NCBI GenBank assembly: GCA_947426875.1 | Contig: CANEFU010000085.1 | Span: 1 to 5,350 of the forward strand | DNA: 5,350 nt | DNA from: an uncultured Clostridium sp. | Lineage (GTDB): Bacteria > Bacillota > Clostridia > TANB77 > CAG-508 | Direction: 5' to 3' | Part shown: positions 1 through 5,350 of the stretch, piece after piece | Numbering within the stretch: the first letter of the stretch is position 1 | How the letters are laid out: every line of letters starts with the position of its first letter | Notes under the pieces: model-generated | Database searches by the model: none | What the model saw: only the letters and a program-made list of their open reading frames with translations | Told to the model about the DNA's origin: nothing | Translations under genes and position numbers: made by a program

Positions 1-1
1 G

Positions 2-127
2 CCCATAGAAGTTGGTGTTAATTTAAAAGACGGTTATAACGGAGATATCTCAGCTAAAGACGCTGGTAGAATCGGTGGTAACATGGTTAGAAAAATGATA
101 CAACAAGCTGAACAACAAATGAAATAG
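2..127 (+). CDS. Alpha/beta-type small acid-soluble spore protein (SASP), C-terminal part
   Basis: The 41 visible residues end in a TAG stop at 125-127, and the gene begins before the window. The visible part contains GYNGD, then a short variable stretch, then GRIGGNMVRKMI and a Gln-rich end. This matches the second conserved block of alpha/beta-type SASPs, where GYNGD(L/I)(T/S) is followed by G-x-(V/I)-GG-(N/E/Q)MV(K/R)(K/R)MI. Proteins of this family coat DNA in the dormant spore core, hold it in an A-like form that resists UV and chemical damage, and are degraded by the GPR protease at germination. The GPR cleavage site would lie in the missing N-terminal part. Transcription is normally from a forespore sigma-G promoter, which is also outside the window. 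The family call is firm; which paralogue it is cannot be said. Confidence 0.93.
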   Translation, partial: PIEVGVNLKDGYNGDISAKDAGRIGGNMVRKMIQQAEQQMK

Positions 128-145
128 TTTCATTTTTATTAGTTA

Positions 146-190
146 CTAATCTTCATTTAGGTAGGAAGTTAGATTTTGTTTTTATCTATT
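146..190 (+). terminator. Possible weak upstream hairpin after the SASP gene
   Basis: CTAATCTTC (146-154) can pair with GAAGTTAG (165-172) if one T is bulged out. This gives an 8-bp AT-rich stem with a 10-base loop, followed by a T-rich run from 174. It could be a first, weak terminator or an mRNA 3' stabilising hairpin ahead of the stronger one at 207-242. The stem is imperfect and the region is AT-rich, so chance pairing is possible. Confidence 0.3.
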
Positions 191-206
191 TTATTTTAAA
201 ATACAT

Positions 207-242
207 AAAGGCAGGATTTGATTTCCTGCCTTTTCTTTTTTT
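207..242 (+). terminator. Intrinsic terminator between convergent SASP and hpf genes
   Basis: AAAGGCAGGA (207-216) pairs perfectly with TCCTGCCTTT (224-233). The 10-bp stem has a GC-rich core and a 7-base loop. On the + strand it is followed at once by a T-rich tract (231-242), the classic Rho-independent layout for the SASP transcript. Read on the minus strand, the same hairpin lies 7 bases past the hpf stop and is followed by a weaker U-rich stretch, so it probably also ends the hpf transcript. Confidence 0.88.
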
Positions 243-248
243 ATCCAA

Positions 249-776
249 TTATGCTTCTGGTTCTACTAAACCATAATTTTTTCCATCTTTTAATTTATGT
301 ATAGCATTTACTTTTCCTGTTTCTACATTAATAAATACTAAAAAGTTATGAGTTGGTTTTTCTTTTAATTTTAGAACAGCATCTTCTGGTAACATTGGTT
401 TAATTTCATAATAAGAAGTTTTTACAATTTCATCTCTTATTTCTGCAACTGGGTCACTTTCTGTTTCCATTGTTTTGATAGATGCATCTTTCATCATTTT
501 TTCTCTTTTCGTTTTTGCTTTTCTAATTTGACCTTCTAGTATATCAATATCTTTATCGATAGAAGCATACATATCCTTATCTTCTGTTACTGCTCTATAT
601 TTTTCTCCATTTGCTGTTACATAAATTTCTGCTATTTGCTCACTTTTTTCTGTTTTTAAAGTAACTTCTGCTTCTGATTCTTCAAAATATTTATCTATTC
701 TATCTAACTTTCTTTCTACGTAATCATTCATTGCTTCCGTTATCTTTAGTTCCTTTCCTGTTATTTTTATTTTCAT
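249..776 (-). CDS. hpf: Ribosome hibernation promoting factor, long form
   Basis: This 175-residue protein has the two-part build of long-form HPF (YvyD-like). The N-terminal domain (residues 1 to about 100, beginning MKIKITGKELKITEAM) is the beta-alpha-beta fold that sits in the 30S decoding centre and blocks mRNA and tRNA. A variable linker follows. The C-terminal dimerisation domain (from about 116) contains IVKTSYYEIKPM, the F-LVFIN-ETG-VN strand region and the closing KDGKNYGLVEP. Long HPF alone joins two 70S ribosomes into inactive 100S dimers in stationary phase or starvation, and the length is usual for the family. The ATG at 774-776 is preceded by AAAGGAG (785-791) with 8-base spacing. 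A consensus vegetative promoter lies directly upstream (807-835), and the gene ends near the shared terminator at 207-242. Confidence 0.96.
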   Translation of the reverse strand: MKIKITGKELKITEAMNDYVERKLDRIDKYFEESEAEVTLKTEKSEQIAEIYVTANGEKYRAVTEDKDMYASIDKDIDILEGQIRKAKTKREKMMKDASIKTMETESDPVAEIRDEIVKTSYYEIKPMLPEDAVLKLKEKPTHNFLVFINVETGKVNAIHKLKDGKNYGLVEPEA

Positions 777-806
777 AAAAATCGCTCCTTTCTCTTTTAT
801 GATTTT

Positions 807-835
807 ATTATATACATTAATTTTTTAGTTGTCAA
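807..835 (-). promoter_or_regulatory. Consensus sigma-A-type promoter of hpf
   Basis: On the minus strand, TTGACA (830-835) and TATAAT (807-812) are separated by exactly 17 bases, a perfect match to the vegetative consensus. Transcription should start near 800, giving a leader of about 25 bases that carries the hpf Shine-Dalgarno sequence. The -35 box lies only 17 bases past the recO stop codon, in the non-coding gap, and no terminator separates recO from it. In Bacillus subtilis the hpf gene is driven by sigma-B and sigma-H; a full sigma-A match here suggests substantial expression during growth, which is inference. Confidence 0.85.
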
Positions 836-851
836 CTCCCCTTAAAAATAG

Positions 852-1581
852 CTAAAATAAATCTTCCAATTTGTATTCTTTTTCTAGTTTCTCATTAAAA
901 TAAAGCTTTGTTACTAATTTGAATTCTTCTAAAGCTTCCTCTTTCAATTGAAACGAATATAACTTTTTGGGAGGTGCTGTTACTGTATATTTAATTGCAT
1001 TCAAAGTACTTTGACTAATACTAATGGTACTCGTATCTTGTTTTCCACATATTTTACACTTTAATCCATTATTTTTGATACTAAAATAAACTAAATCCTC
1101 TTTTTCTTTACAACTGGCACATTCCATCACTTGTGGTGTAAACCCTAAGAGGCATAACAAACGCAATTTAAACACACCTAATACCATATCCAAATCTTTA
1201 TCCGTTTCTGATATTGTATAAAGTGTATTTAGCAATAACTGTAAAATTCTATAACAATTTTGATTTTCGTGCGTCACATCTTGCACAATTTTATTAATAT
1301 GTACAGCATACTTCAATTTATCTAAATCAATTCTTAGATTATAAAAAACTTCAATTGGTTCTACTGAATTAATATGATACGTTTGAGAGCCTATAAACAT
1401 TAAATATTCTCCAAAGCAAAACATTTGTGTACCAGCCAAAAGAGCACTTTTAGGTCTTCTAGCTCCTTTGGCTACACATGAAATTTTACCGTACATTAGG
1501 GGTTAGTACTGTTAGCATTTTATCAAAATCTCCCACATTACTTTCTGATAATACAATTCCATTTATTTTTGCATTTGCCAT
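852..1581 (-). CDS. recO: DNA repair protein RecO, with a one-base frameshift near the 5' end
   Basis: RecO binds SSB and ssDNA, anneals complementary strands and, with RecR, loads RecA at gaps. Two frames together make one RecO of about 242 residues. The N-terminal frame starts at ATG 1579-1581 and encodes MANAKINGIVLSESNVG, then KMLTVLTPN, as expected for the first strands of the OB fold, but reaches a stop at 1486-1488. The remainder is open in the next frame from 1496 to the TAG at 852-854. It gives YGKISCVAKGARRPKS, the helical core and a CxxC...CxxC zinc knuckle (CASC and CKIC). Removing one base within 1494-1502 joins them with canonical spacing: LT, three residues, then GK, as in B. 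subtilis RecO. The internal ATG at 1496 has no Shine-Dalgarno, so a protein starting there would lack about 29 residues. A sequencing or assembly error, a recent mutation or +1 frameshifting are all possible. It lies third in the era-yqzL-recO operon. Confidence 0.9.
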
Positions 1582-1589
1582 CTTCGTTT

Positions 1590-1595
1590 CCTCTT
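1590..1595 (-). promoter_or_regulatory. Ribosome binding site that fixes the recO start
   Basis: AAGAGG on the minus strand (1590-1595) lies 8 bases before the ATG at 1579-1581 and just after the yqzL stop. The downstream in-frame ATG at 1496 has no purine-rich site ahead of it. This supports 1581 as the true recO start, despite the frameshift between the two parts. Confidence 0.7.
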
Positions 1596-1598
1596 ATT

Positions 1599-1778
1599 TT
1601 ATTTGCTTTCTTTTTCGTTGTTTTCTCCTGTAAAAGAAGCATCCTCTATTTCCTCTTTTAAAGATTGTAAGGAGCCTTCTTCTATTCCTTTTTCGATATT
1701 CTCAATTTGTTTTAACTCCATAAATGCATTAATATCTCCCGTATTTTTAAAGGTTTCCCATGCTATTTTTTTTATCAT
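1599..1778 (-). CDS. yqzL: YqzL family small protein
   Basis: This 59-residue ORF starts at ATG 1776-1778 and ends with TAA at 1599-1601. Its product begins MIKKIAWETFKNTGDINAF and continues with a Glu/Lys-rich, probably helical part ending GENNEKESK. The start resembles YqzL-family proteins: a short basic beginning, then AWE-F--TG-I-AF. The family is found between era and recO in Bacillus and Clostridia, which is exactly the position here. Its function is not established. A strong Shine-Dalgarno AAAGGAG (1788-1794) sits 9 bases upstream. The stop is 17 bases from the recO start, consistent with co-transcription. It has no signal peptide or membrane segment. The family assignment rests on sequence recall and gene order. 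Confidence 0.85.
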   Translation of the reverse strand: MIKKIAWETFKNTGDINAFMELKQIENIEKGIEEGSLQSLKEEIEDASFTGENNEKESK

Positions 1779-1787
1779 AAGCTTTCT

Positions 1788-1794
1788 CTCCTTT
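1788..1794 (-). promoter_or_regulatory. Ribosome binding site of yqzL
   Basis: AAAGGAG on the minus strand lies 9 bases before the yqzL ATG. A near-consensus site in the gap between era and recO supports translation of this small gene. Confidence 0.75.
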
Positions 1795-1855
1795 ATTTAA
1801 AGTTTTACCTTTAATTTTATCTTTTGCGTTTTTTGCATTTTTTATACCATTCCTC

Positions 1856-2761
1856 TTATTTTAATTTGAATTTATTGACAATGGAATCATTGGATTGCCA
1901 GTCTTCTTTTACTTTTACCCATGTTTTAAGATTTATCTTAATTCCAAAATTTTGCTCCATATCCACTCTAGCCACTCTTCCAATTCGTTTTAACATTTCT
2001 CCTTTTTTTCCTATGATAATTCCCTTGTGCGATTCTCGTAAGCAATAAATAGTAGCTTCTATATCATAGATATCTTCTCCTTGCTTATTTTTTCTTTGTT
2101 TCATTTTTTCCACTTCCACATAAATACCATGTGGTACTTCATCTTGTAGTAATTTCAAGGCTTTTTCTCGAATCGTTTCTTCTGCTAACTGTCTTAAAGT
2201 TTGGTCTGTATATTCCTCTATATCATAATAGGCCGGTCCCGGTTTTAGATTTTTTTCAATCTCTTCTAAAATAATTTCTTTATATTTGGTATTGGTTGCT
2301 GAAATAGGAATAACTGCTTCAAAAGCATATTCTTTACGATACCTATCAATCAATTGCAAAAGAGATTCTCTTTTTACTAAATCAATTTTATTGATAATTA
2401 GAATCGTTTTTCTTTTTGCCTCTTTTATTTTTTCTAAAATAATACTATCTCCTCTACCAATCTCTTTGCTGGTAGCTTCTATTAAAAATAAAATCACATC
2501 AGCATCTGGAATACTGGAAAAAGAAGTTTCTACCATAGTTTCATTTAACTTTGTCTTGGGTTTATGAATACCTGGTGTATCGGTAAAAACAATCTGGCTA
2601 TTTTCTCGATTTACAATTCCTTTAATTGCCGTCCTTGTTGTTTGTACCTTATTCGCTATGGCTGCTACTTTTTCTCCTACTAATAAATTTAATAAGGTAG
2701 ATTTTCCTACATTTGTTCTTCCGATTAATGTTACAAATCCTGATTTAAATTCCTTTTCCAT
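1856..2761 (-). CDS. era: GTPase Era
   Basis: This 301-residue protein has the usual Era length and two-domain build. The GTPase domain shows the P-loop GRTNVGKST (residues 14-22; Thr replaces the commoner Pro at 16), a switch I region with TTRTAIKGI (41-49), DTPG (61-64), the guanine-specificity motif NKID (124-127) and SAT (154-156). The C-terminal KH domain carries the RNA-binding loop GIIIGKKG (247-254), followed by the conserved KTWVKVKEDW end. Era binds the 3' end of 16S rRNA and acts as a checkpoint in 30S subunit assembly at the membrane/cytoplasm interface. The ATG at 2759-2761 has GAAGGAG (2768-2774) at 6-base spacing. It is the first gene of an apparent era-yqzL-recO operon, with a -10 box at 2795-2800. 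Confidence 0.98.
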   Translation of the reverse strand: MEKEFKSGFVTLIGRTNVGKSTLLNLLVGEKVAAIANKVQTTRTAIKGIVNRENSQIVFTDTPGIHKPKTKLNETMVETSFSSIPDADVILFLIEATSKEIGRGDSIILEKIKEAKRKTILIINKIDLVKRESLLQLIDRYRKEYAFEAVIPISATNTKYKEIILEEIEKNLKPGPAYYDIEEYTDQTLRQLAEETIREKALKLLQDEVPHGIYVEVEKMKQRKNKQGEDIYDIEATIYCLRESHKGIIIGKKGEMLKRIGRVARVDMEQNFGIKINLKTWVKVKEDWQSNDSIVNKFKLK

Positions 2762-2794
2762 AATTTACTCCTTCTTTTTATCATTACTTTTACT

Positions 2795-2800
2795 ATTATA
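2795..2800 (-). promoter_or_regulatory. Probable -10 box of the era operon promoter
   Basis: A perfect TATAAT on the minus strand, preceded directly by TG, lies about 35 bases upstream of the era start in an AT-rich gap. No good -35 box is present at 16-18 bases (the best, TACAAA at 2819-2824 with 18-base spacing, matches 3 of 6), so the promoter is only probable. Its place after the terminator at 2881-2924 fits a new transcription unit starting with era. Confidence 0.5.
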
Positions 2801-2880
2801 CACTATTTTTTTGCTAAATTTGTAGAATTTGAAAATTTTTTTATTTTTGTTTCCTTCTCTTTCTGATAAGTTAAGAATTT

Positions 2881-2924
2881 AAAAACCACAAAATGGCAAA
2901 CTCTTTTGTTTCATTTTGTGGTTT
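2881..2924 (-). terminator. Intrinsic terminator after the glycosyltransferase gene
   Basis: AAAACCACAAAATG (2881-2894) and CATTTTGTGGTTTT (2911-2924) form a perfect 14-bp inverted repeat. The 16-base loop can extend the stem by a further AAAC/GTTT pairing across a 2-base bulge. In the leftward transcript it begins 33 bases after the glycosyltransferase stop, and the stem ends in a U-run. It separates that gene from the era operon. The plus-strand side is also followed by T-rich sequence, but no rightward gene reaches it. Confidence 0.85.
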
Positions 2925-2957
2925 TGATTTTTTCTTAGAGAATATCTCCTAATTCTT

Positions 2958-4250
2958 CTATGCATAGGCTTGACGCTTTTTAAAGCTAAGCAAATTGGTA
3001 ATTTCGTTTTCTGTATTTTTTGCTTTTTTGGTTTTTCTTGCTCTTTCTTGCTCCAATTCTCTTTTTTGTTTTTCTGCCATAGATTGACAAATTGCTTTTT
3101 GATAAGTAAAGTGTGTATCTTGTGCAATTTTATTCCAATTGTATTCATTTCTTACTTTGTTTTTCGCTTTTTTGGTAATATCACTACATAATTTATAGTC
3201 ATATAATAATTCTAATATAGAATCTGCTATTGAATTTGAATTTCCACAATAAGCTTTCATTCCATTGACTCTATGTTCTACTATTTCATTTAGTCCTCCT
3301 ATATCTGATACAACAACTGGGTTTTCAGATAGCATCGCTTCTAATGCTACAATTCCAAATGGTTCATACGTACTTGGAAAAACAGATATATCTGCTGCTT
3401 TATACATTTTTTGCACATCTTTCCCTTCCATATAGCCAGCAAAATATACTTTGTTAGCAATCCCCATTGCTTCTACTTGTTGCTTTAACTCTGCTAACAT
3501 TCCACCTTTTCCACATATTACAAGTTTGGCATCATGATATCCTGCTAGTATTTTAGGCATTGCTGTAATAAGGTGTTGTATTCCTTTTTCATACACTAAT
3601 CTTCCCATAAACAAAATGATTTTTTCGTTGTCCATAGCATATTTTCTTCTAAAATTATAATCTCTTTCTATTCCATTAAATAGTGACATATTGACACCAT
3701 TTGGTACTACATTTATTTTTTCATAGGGTAATCCAAATAGCCTTTGTAGTTCATTTTTCATATAATTACTATTGACAATTACTTCTGCTGATTCATAGGT
3801 CAACATCCATTCTGTGTCATTGATATATCTTTGTTGCTCATCATGAATTCCACTATTTCTTCCTGCTTCTGTTGCATGAATCGTAGAAACAATTGGAATA
3901 TTATATGAATTTTTTAAAGTTTTCGCTGCATAAGCTACTAACCAATCATGTGCATGAATTACATCAAAGTTACCTTGTTCCGCTATAATTTCATTTACTT
4001 TGGCAAGCATACTAAAGTTCATTTGCATAACCCAATCAATGAAATTATTAGGATTTATCATATAATTATCTACTCTATATACTTTTACTCCTTTATCATC
4101 TTCAAAATAAGGAGCATCTCCATCTCGATACGTTACAACTGTTACATCATGACCATCTTTTAATAAAGTTTTTGATAAGTCATATACAACTCTTGCAATT
4201 CCTCCTACTACTCTTGGTGGATATTCCCATGTTAGCATTAATATTTTCAT
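2958..4250 (-). CDS. Family 4 glycosyltransferase (GT-B fold)
   Basis: This 430-residue protein transfers a sugar from an activated (nucleotide) donor to an unidentified acceptor. The N-terminal Rossmann domain begins MKILMLTWEYPPRVVGG, with the glycine-rich GGIAR loop (16-20) near the donor phosphates, and contains HAHDW (99-103) and STIHATEAGR (122-131). The donor-binding half shows VVPNGVN (181-187), GRLVYEKG (216-223) and the E-x7-E signature EPFGIVALE (296-304), followed by SDIGGLNEIV. The WEYPPRVVGG start resembles GT4 enzymes often annotated as glycogen-synthase-like, but the substrate cannot be read from sequence. It could equally serve a surface polysaccharide or glycolipid. The last 40 or so residues (EKQKRELEQERARKTKKAKN and onward) form a charged, probably helical tail beyond the catalytic fold. 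No signal peptide or membrane helix is seen. AAAGGA (4261-4266) precedes the ATG by 10 bases. Confidence 0.92.
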   Translation of the reverse strand: MKILMLTWEYPPRVVGGIARVVYDLSKTLLKDGHDVTVVTYRDGDAPYFEDDKGVKVYRVDNYMINPNNFIDWVMQMNFSMLAKVNEIIAEQGNFDVIHAHDWLVAYAAKTLKNSYNIPIVSTIHATEAGRNSGIHDEQQRYINDTEWMLTYESAEVIVNSNYMKNELQRLFGLPYEKINVVPNGVNMSLFNGIERDYNFRRKYAMDNEKIILFMGRLVYEKGIQHLITAMPKILAGYHDAKLVICGKGGMLAELKQQVEAMGIANKVYFAGYMEGKDVQKMYKAADISVFPSTYEPFGIVALEAMLSENPVVVSDIGGLNEIVEHRVNGMKAYCGNSNSIADSILELLYDYKLCSDITKKAKNKVRNEYNWNKIAQDTHFTYQKAICQSMAEKQKRELEQERARKTKKAKNTENEITNLLSFKKRQAYA

Positions 4251-4318
4251 GGATAGTACTTCCTTTCTTTTTCATTTTCTTTTGTTATTTTTTATTATTT
4301 GACATTTTTCTCTTATAC

Positions 4319-4347
4319 ATTGTATACAACTTTTCCAAAAAAGTAAA
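4319..4347 (-). promoter_or_regulatory. Candidate promoter of the glycosyltransferase gene
   Basis: On the minus strand TTTACT (4342-4347, 4 of 6 matches) and TACAAT (4319-4324, 5 of 6) are spaced by 17 bases, about 70 bases upstream of the start codon and past the terminator of the preceding gene. A 10-base palindrome, TTGTATACAA (4320-4329), overlaps the -10 box and could be a small operator or chance. This is the best candidate in a 220-base gap, but AT-rich DNA gives many such matches. Confidence 0.45.
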
Positions 4348-4408
4348 CGTTTTTTCTGATTTTTTTACAATTTCTTGTGACTTCTCAGAATTCTTATTTT
4401 TTCTGGAT

Positions 4409-4463
4409 AAAAAAAGGACTTTACAAGAAGTTTTACCTCTGGCAAATCTTTCTCTAAAATCCT
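4409..4463 (-). terminator. Probable terminator after the WG-repeat gene
   Basis: In the leftward transcript AGGATTTTA (4455-4463) pairs with TAAAGTCCT (4415-4423) through nine positions, one a G-U wobble. It is followed by a U-run (4409-4414). The 31-base inner segment can fold further through an imperfect GAAAGATTTGCC/GGTAAAACTTC pairing, giving one long hairpin. It starts 8 bases past the stop codon. The closing stem is AT-rich, so it may be moderately efficient. Confidence 0.6.
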
Positions 4464-4471
4464 CTTAGAAT

Positions 4472-5350
4472 CTACTCTTCATCATAATCATCTTCATACT
4501 CTTCATCATCACTATCGTCTACATTTTCATCCTCATTATTGTCACTATTTCCCTCGTTGTTTTCATCCTCTTGTTCATTATTTTGCTCATCATTTTCCCC
4601 ATTATTAGATTCTGTTATATCTGTATATTCATCATCACCTGAATTTGATTGCTCGTCATCATTATTGGCATTATTATTTTGATTTTGATTATTTTGATTA
4701 TTTTCCTTTGGTGTTACTCCGTTTTTATTTAGCCATTCTTCTGCATCTATCTTTTGGTCATTTACTGTCATATAGAAATGTCTTTCTCCGCCACTGATTG
4801 TCATGTAAATGTCATCTGCTACGATACCAAACAATTCTGCTCCTGATGCATTTACCAAGGTATATTTTTTGTCCTTACATGCAACAATTACATTATAATT
4901 TGGAATGACTAATAAGTTTATGGCATCTTTATTATTGGAAGCAATATATCCAAAACTATCATATTTGTAATCTGTTAATTGGTTTCCATTTTTATCATAA
5001 AGTGCCCAATGCTCATCTTTTTTTACTGGGATTAAATTTTCTGCTAATAAATATCTATTTTTTATATTGTTTTGTGCAAATTTAGAAATATCAGCTCCAA
5101 TTTCATCATTTTCTATATATATTTTTATATTTCCTTTTATATCAATTACACCATATTTTTCATCTTTTTTAGCTAAATATAAACCAGCATCACTATCCAT
5201 CAATTCGATACTATCATAAATAATTTGTACCTTTGTCTCTTTGGTAGAAGATAAAATTCCGACTTTTTTATTATTTTCTACTAGAAAATCTCCTGTATTA
5301 GGAAGGTATGTAATATTATCATATTTAGGCTCTAATATAACAGTTCCATC
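4472..5350 (-). CDS. WG-repeat protein with Asn/Asp/Glu-rich C-terminal tail, 5' end missing
   Basis: The frame is open from the stop at 4472-4474 to the window edge, giving 292 residues with no start in view. The TTG/ATG near 5200 is internal, because repeat sequence continues upstream of it. Numbering from the edge, residues 1-185 contain several degenerate WG (KWG) repeats: KKVGIL (28-33), KYGVID (65-70) followed by KGN, HWALYD (114-119) followed by KNGNQL and YKYDSF, and KYTLVN (162-167). Each is a short beta-rich unit of the form K-W/Y-G-hydrophobic-D-x-x-G. Only one repeat keeps the Trp. From about 217 to 292 the chain is low-complexity Asn, Gln, Asp and Glu, ending YEDDYDEE, strongly acidic and probably disordered. 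WG-repeat proteins are common in Clostridia, often secreted or surface-attached, and their function is poorly known. A signal or anchor, if present, would be in the missing part. Confidence 0.85.
   Translation of the reverse strand, partial: DGTVILEPKYDNITYLPNTGDFLVENNKKVGILSSTKETKVQIIYDSIELMDSDAGLYLAKKDEKYGVIDIKGNIKIYIENDEIGADISKFAQNNIKNRYLLAENLIPVKKDEHWALYDKNGNQLTDYKYDSFGYIASNNKDAINLLVIPNYNVIVACKDKKYTLVNASGAELFGIVADDIYMTISGGERHFYMTVNDQKIDAEEWLNKNGVTPKENNQNNQNQNNNANNDDEQSNSGDDEYTDITESNNGENDEQNNEQEDENNEGNSDNNEDENVDDSDDEEYEDDYDEE

Noticed and set aside
1494..1496. The internal ATG at 1496 as the genuine recO start.
   Set aside because: There is no Shine-Dalgarno, the first strands of the OB fold would be missing, and a matching N-terminus with its own ribosome binding site lies just upstream in another frame.
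1603..1800. A 65-codon plus-strand ORF.
   Set aside because: It is antisense to yqzL, has no ribosome binding site, and its Phe/Ser/Ile-rich product is the mirror of an AT-rich, Glu/Lys-rich gene.
1802..1840. A 13-codon ORF on the minus strand between era and yqzL, starting at the ATG at 1836-1838.
   Set aside because: It is very short, its only purine-rich site (in the era stop region) is about 14 bases away, and the product is a simple Lys-rich string. It looks like AT-rich spacer.
2714..2719. Thr instead of Pro in the Era P-loop (GRTNVGKST) as a defect.
   Set aside because: The GxxxxGKS core is complete, the position is not catalytic, and all other G motifs and the KH domain are intact.
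4172..4468. A 98-codon plus-strand ORF encoding a hydrophobic, Phe/Leu-rich product that looks like a membrane protein.
   Set aside because: It overlaps the glycosyltransferase start, its promoter gap and a terminator. The hydrophobicity comes from T-rich strand composition, and no Shine-Dalgarno precedes it.
4475..4702. The repetitive-looking TCATC/ATTATT-rich stretch as a DNA repeat array or CRISPR.
   Set aside because: There are no constant repeats with spacers. The pattern follows from Asp, Glu and Asn codons in an open reading frame.
5198..5203. TTG/ATG near 5200 as the start of the WG-repeat gene.
   Set aside because: The same frame stays open to the window edge and encodes further WG-like repeat sequence, and no ribosome binding site precedes this position.

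Overview
The window looks like chromosomal DNA from a strongly AT-rich, spore-forming Firmicute, most likely a member of the Clostridia. The evidence is the C-terminus of an alpha/beta-type small acid-soluble spore protein, the era-yqzL-recO gene order known from low-GC Gram-positives, a long-form hibernation factor, AGGAG-type ribosome binding sites and UGA not being needed as a sense codon. Nothing in it suggests a phage, transposon, CRISPR array or other mobile element.

Layout, left to right. Positions 2-127 (+) hold the end of a spore-DNA-protecting SASP gene. It converges on a leftward gene block, with an intrinsic terminator between them (207-242). All the remaining genes are on the minus strand, so in transcription order, starting from the right edge, they are: a partial WG-repeat protein with a long Asn/Asp/Glu-rich tail (4472 to the window edge), a terminator, a GT4 glycosyltransferase (2958-4250), a strong terminator (2881-2924), the GTPase gene era (1856-2761), the small gene yqzL (1599-1778), recO (852-1581) and the ribosome hibernation factor gene hpf (249-776).

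The era-yqzL-recO block reads as one housekeeping operon for 30S ribosome maturation and RecFOR recombination repair. A textbook-consensus promoter lies just past recO and should drive hpf separately. No terminator is visible between recO and hpf, so read-through from era is also possible. The glycosyltransferase and the WG-repeat gene appear to be separate units, each followed by its own terminator.

Two things need attention. First, recO is not a single open frame. Its true N-terminus (start at 1581, with a Shine-Dalgarno) is one base out of frame with the rest of the protein, so an annotation starting at the internal ATG (1496) loses about 29 residues of the OB fold. Second, yqzL is an easily missed 59-residue gene. 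I do not see a convincing new biological system here. The least characterised item is the WG-repeat protein with its acidic tail.
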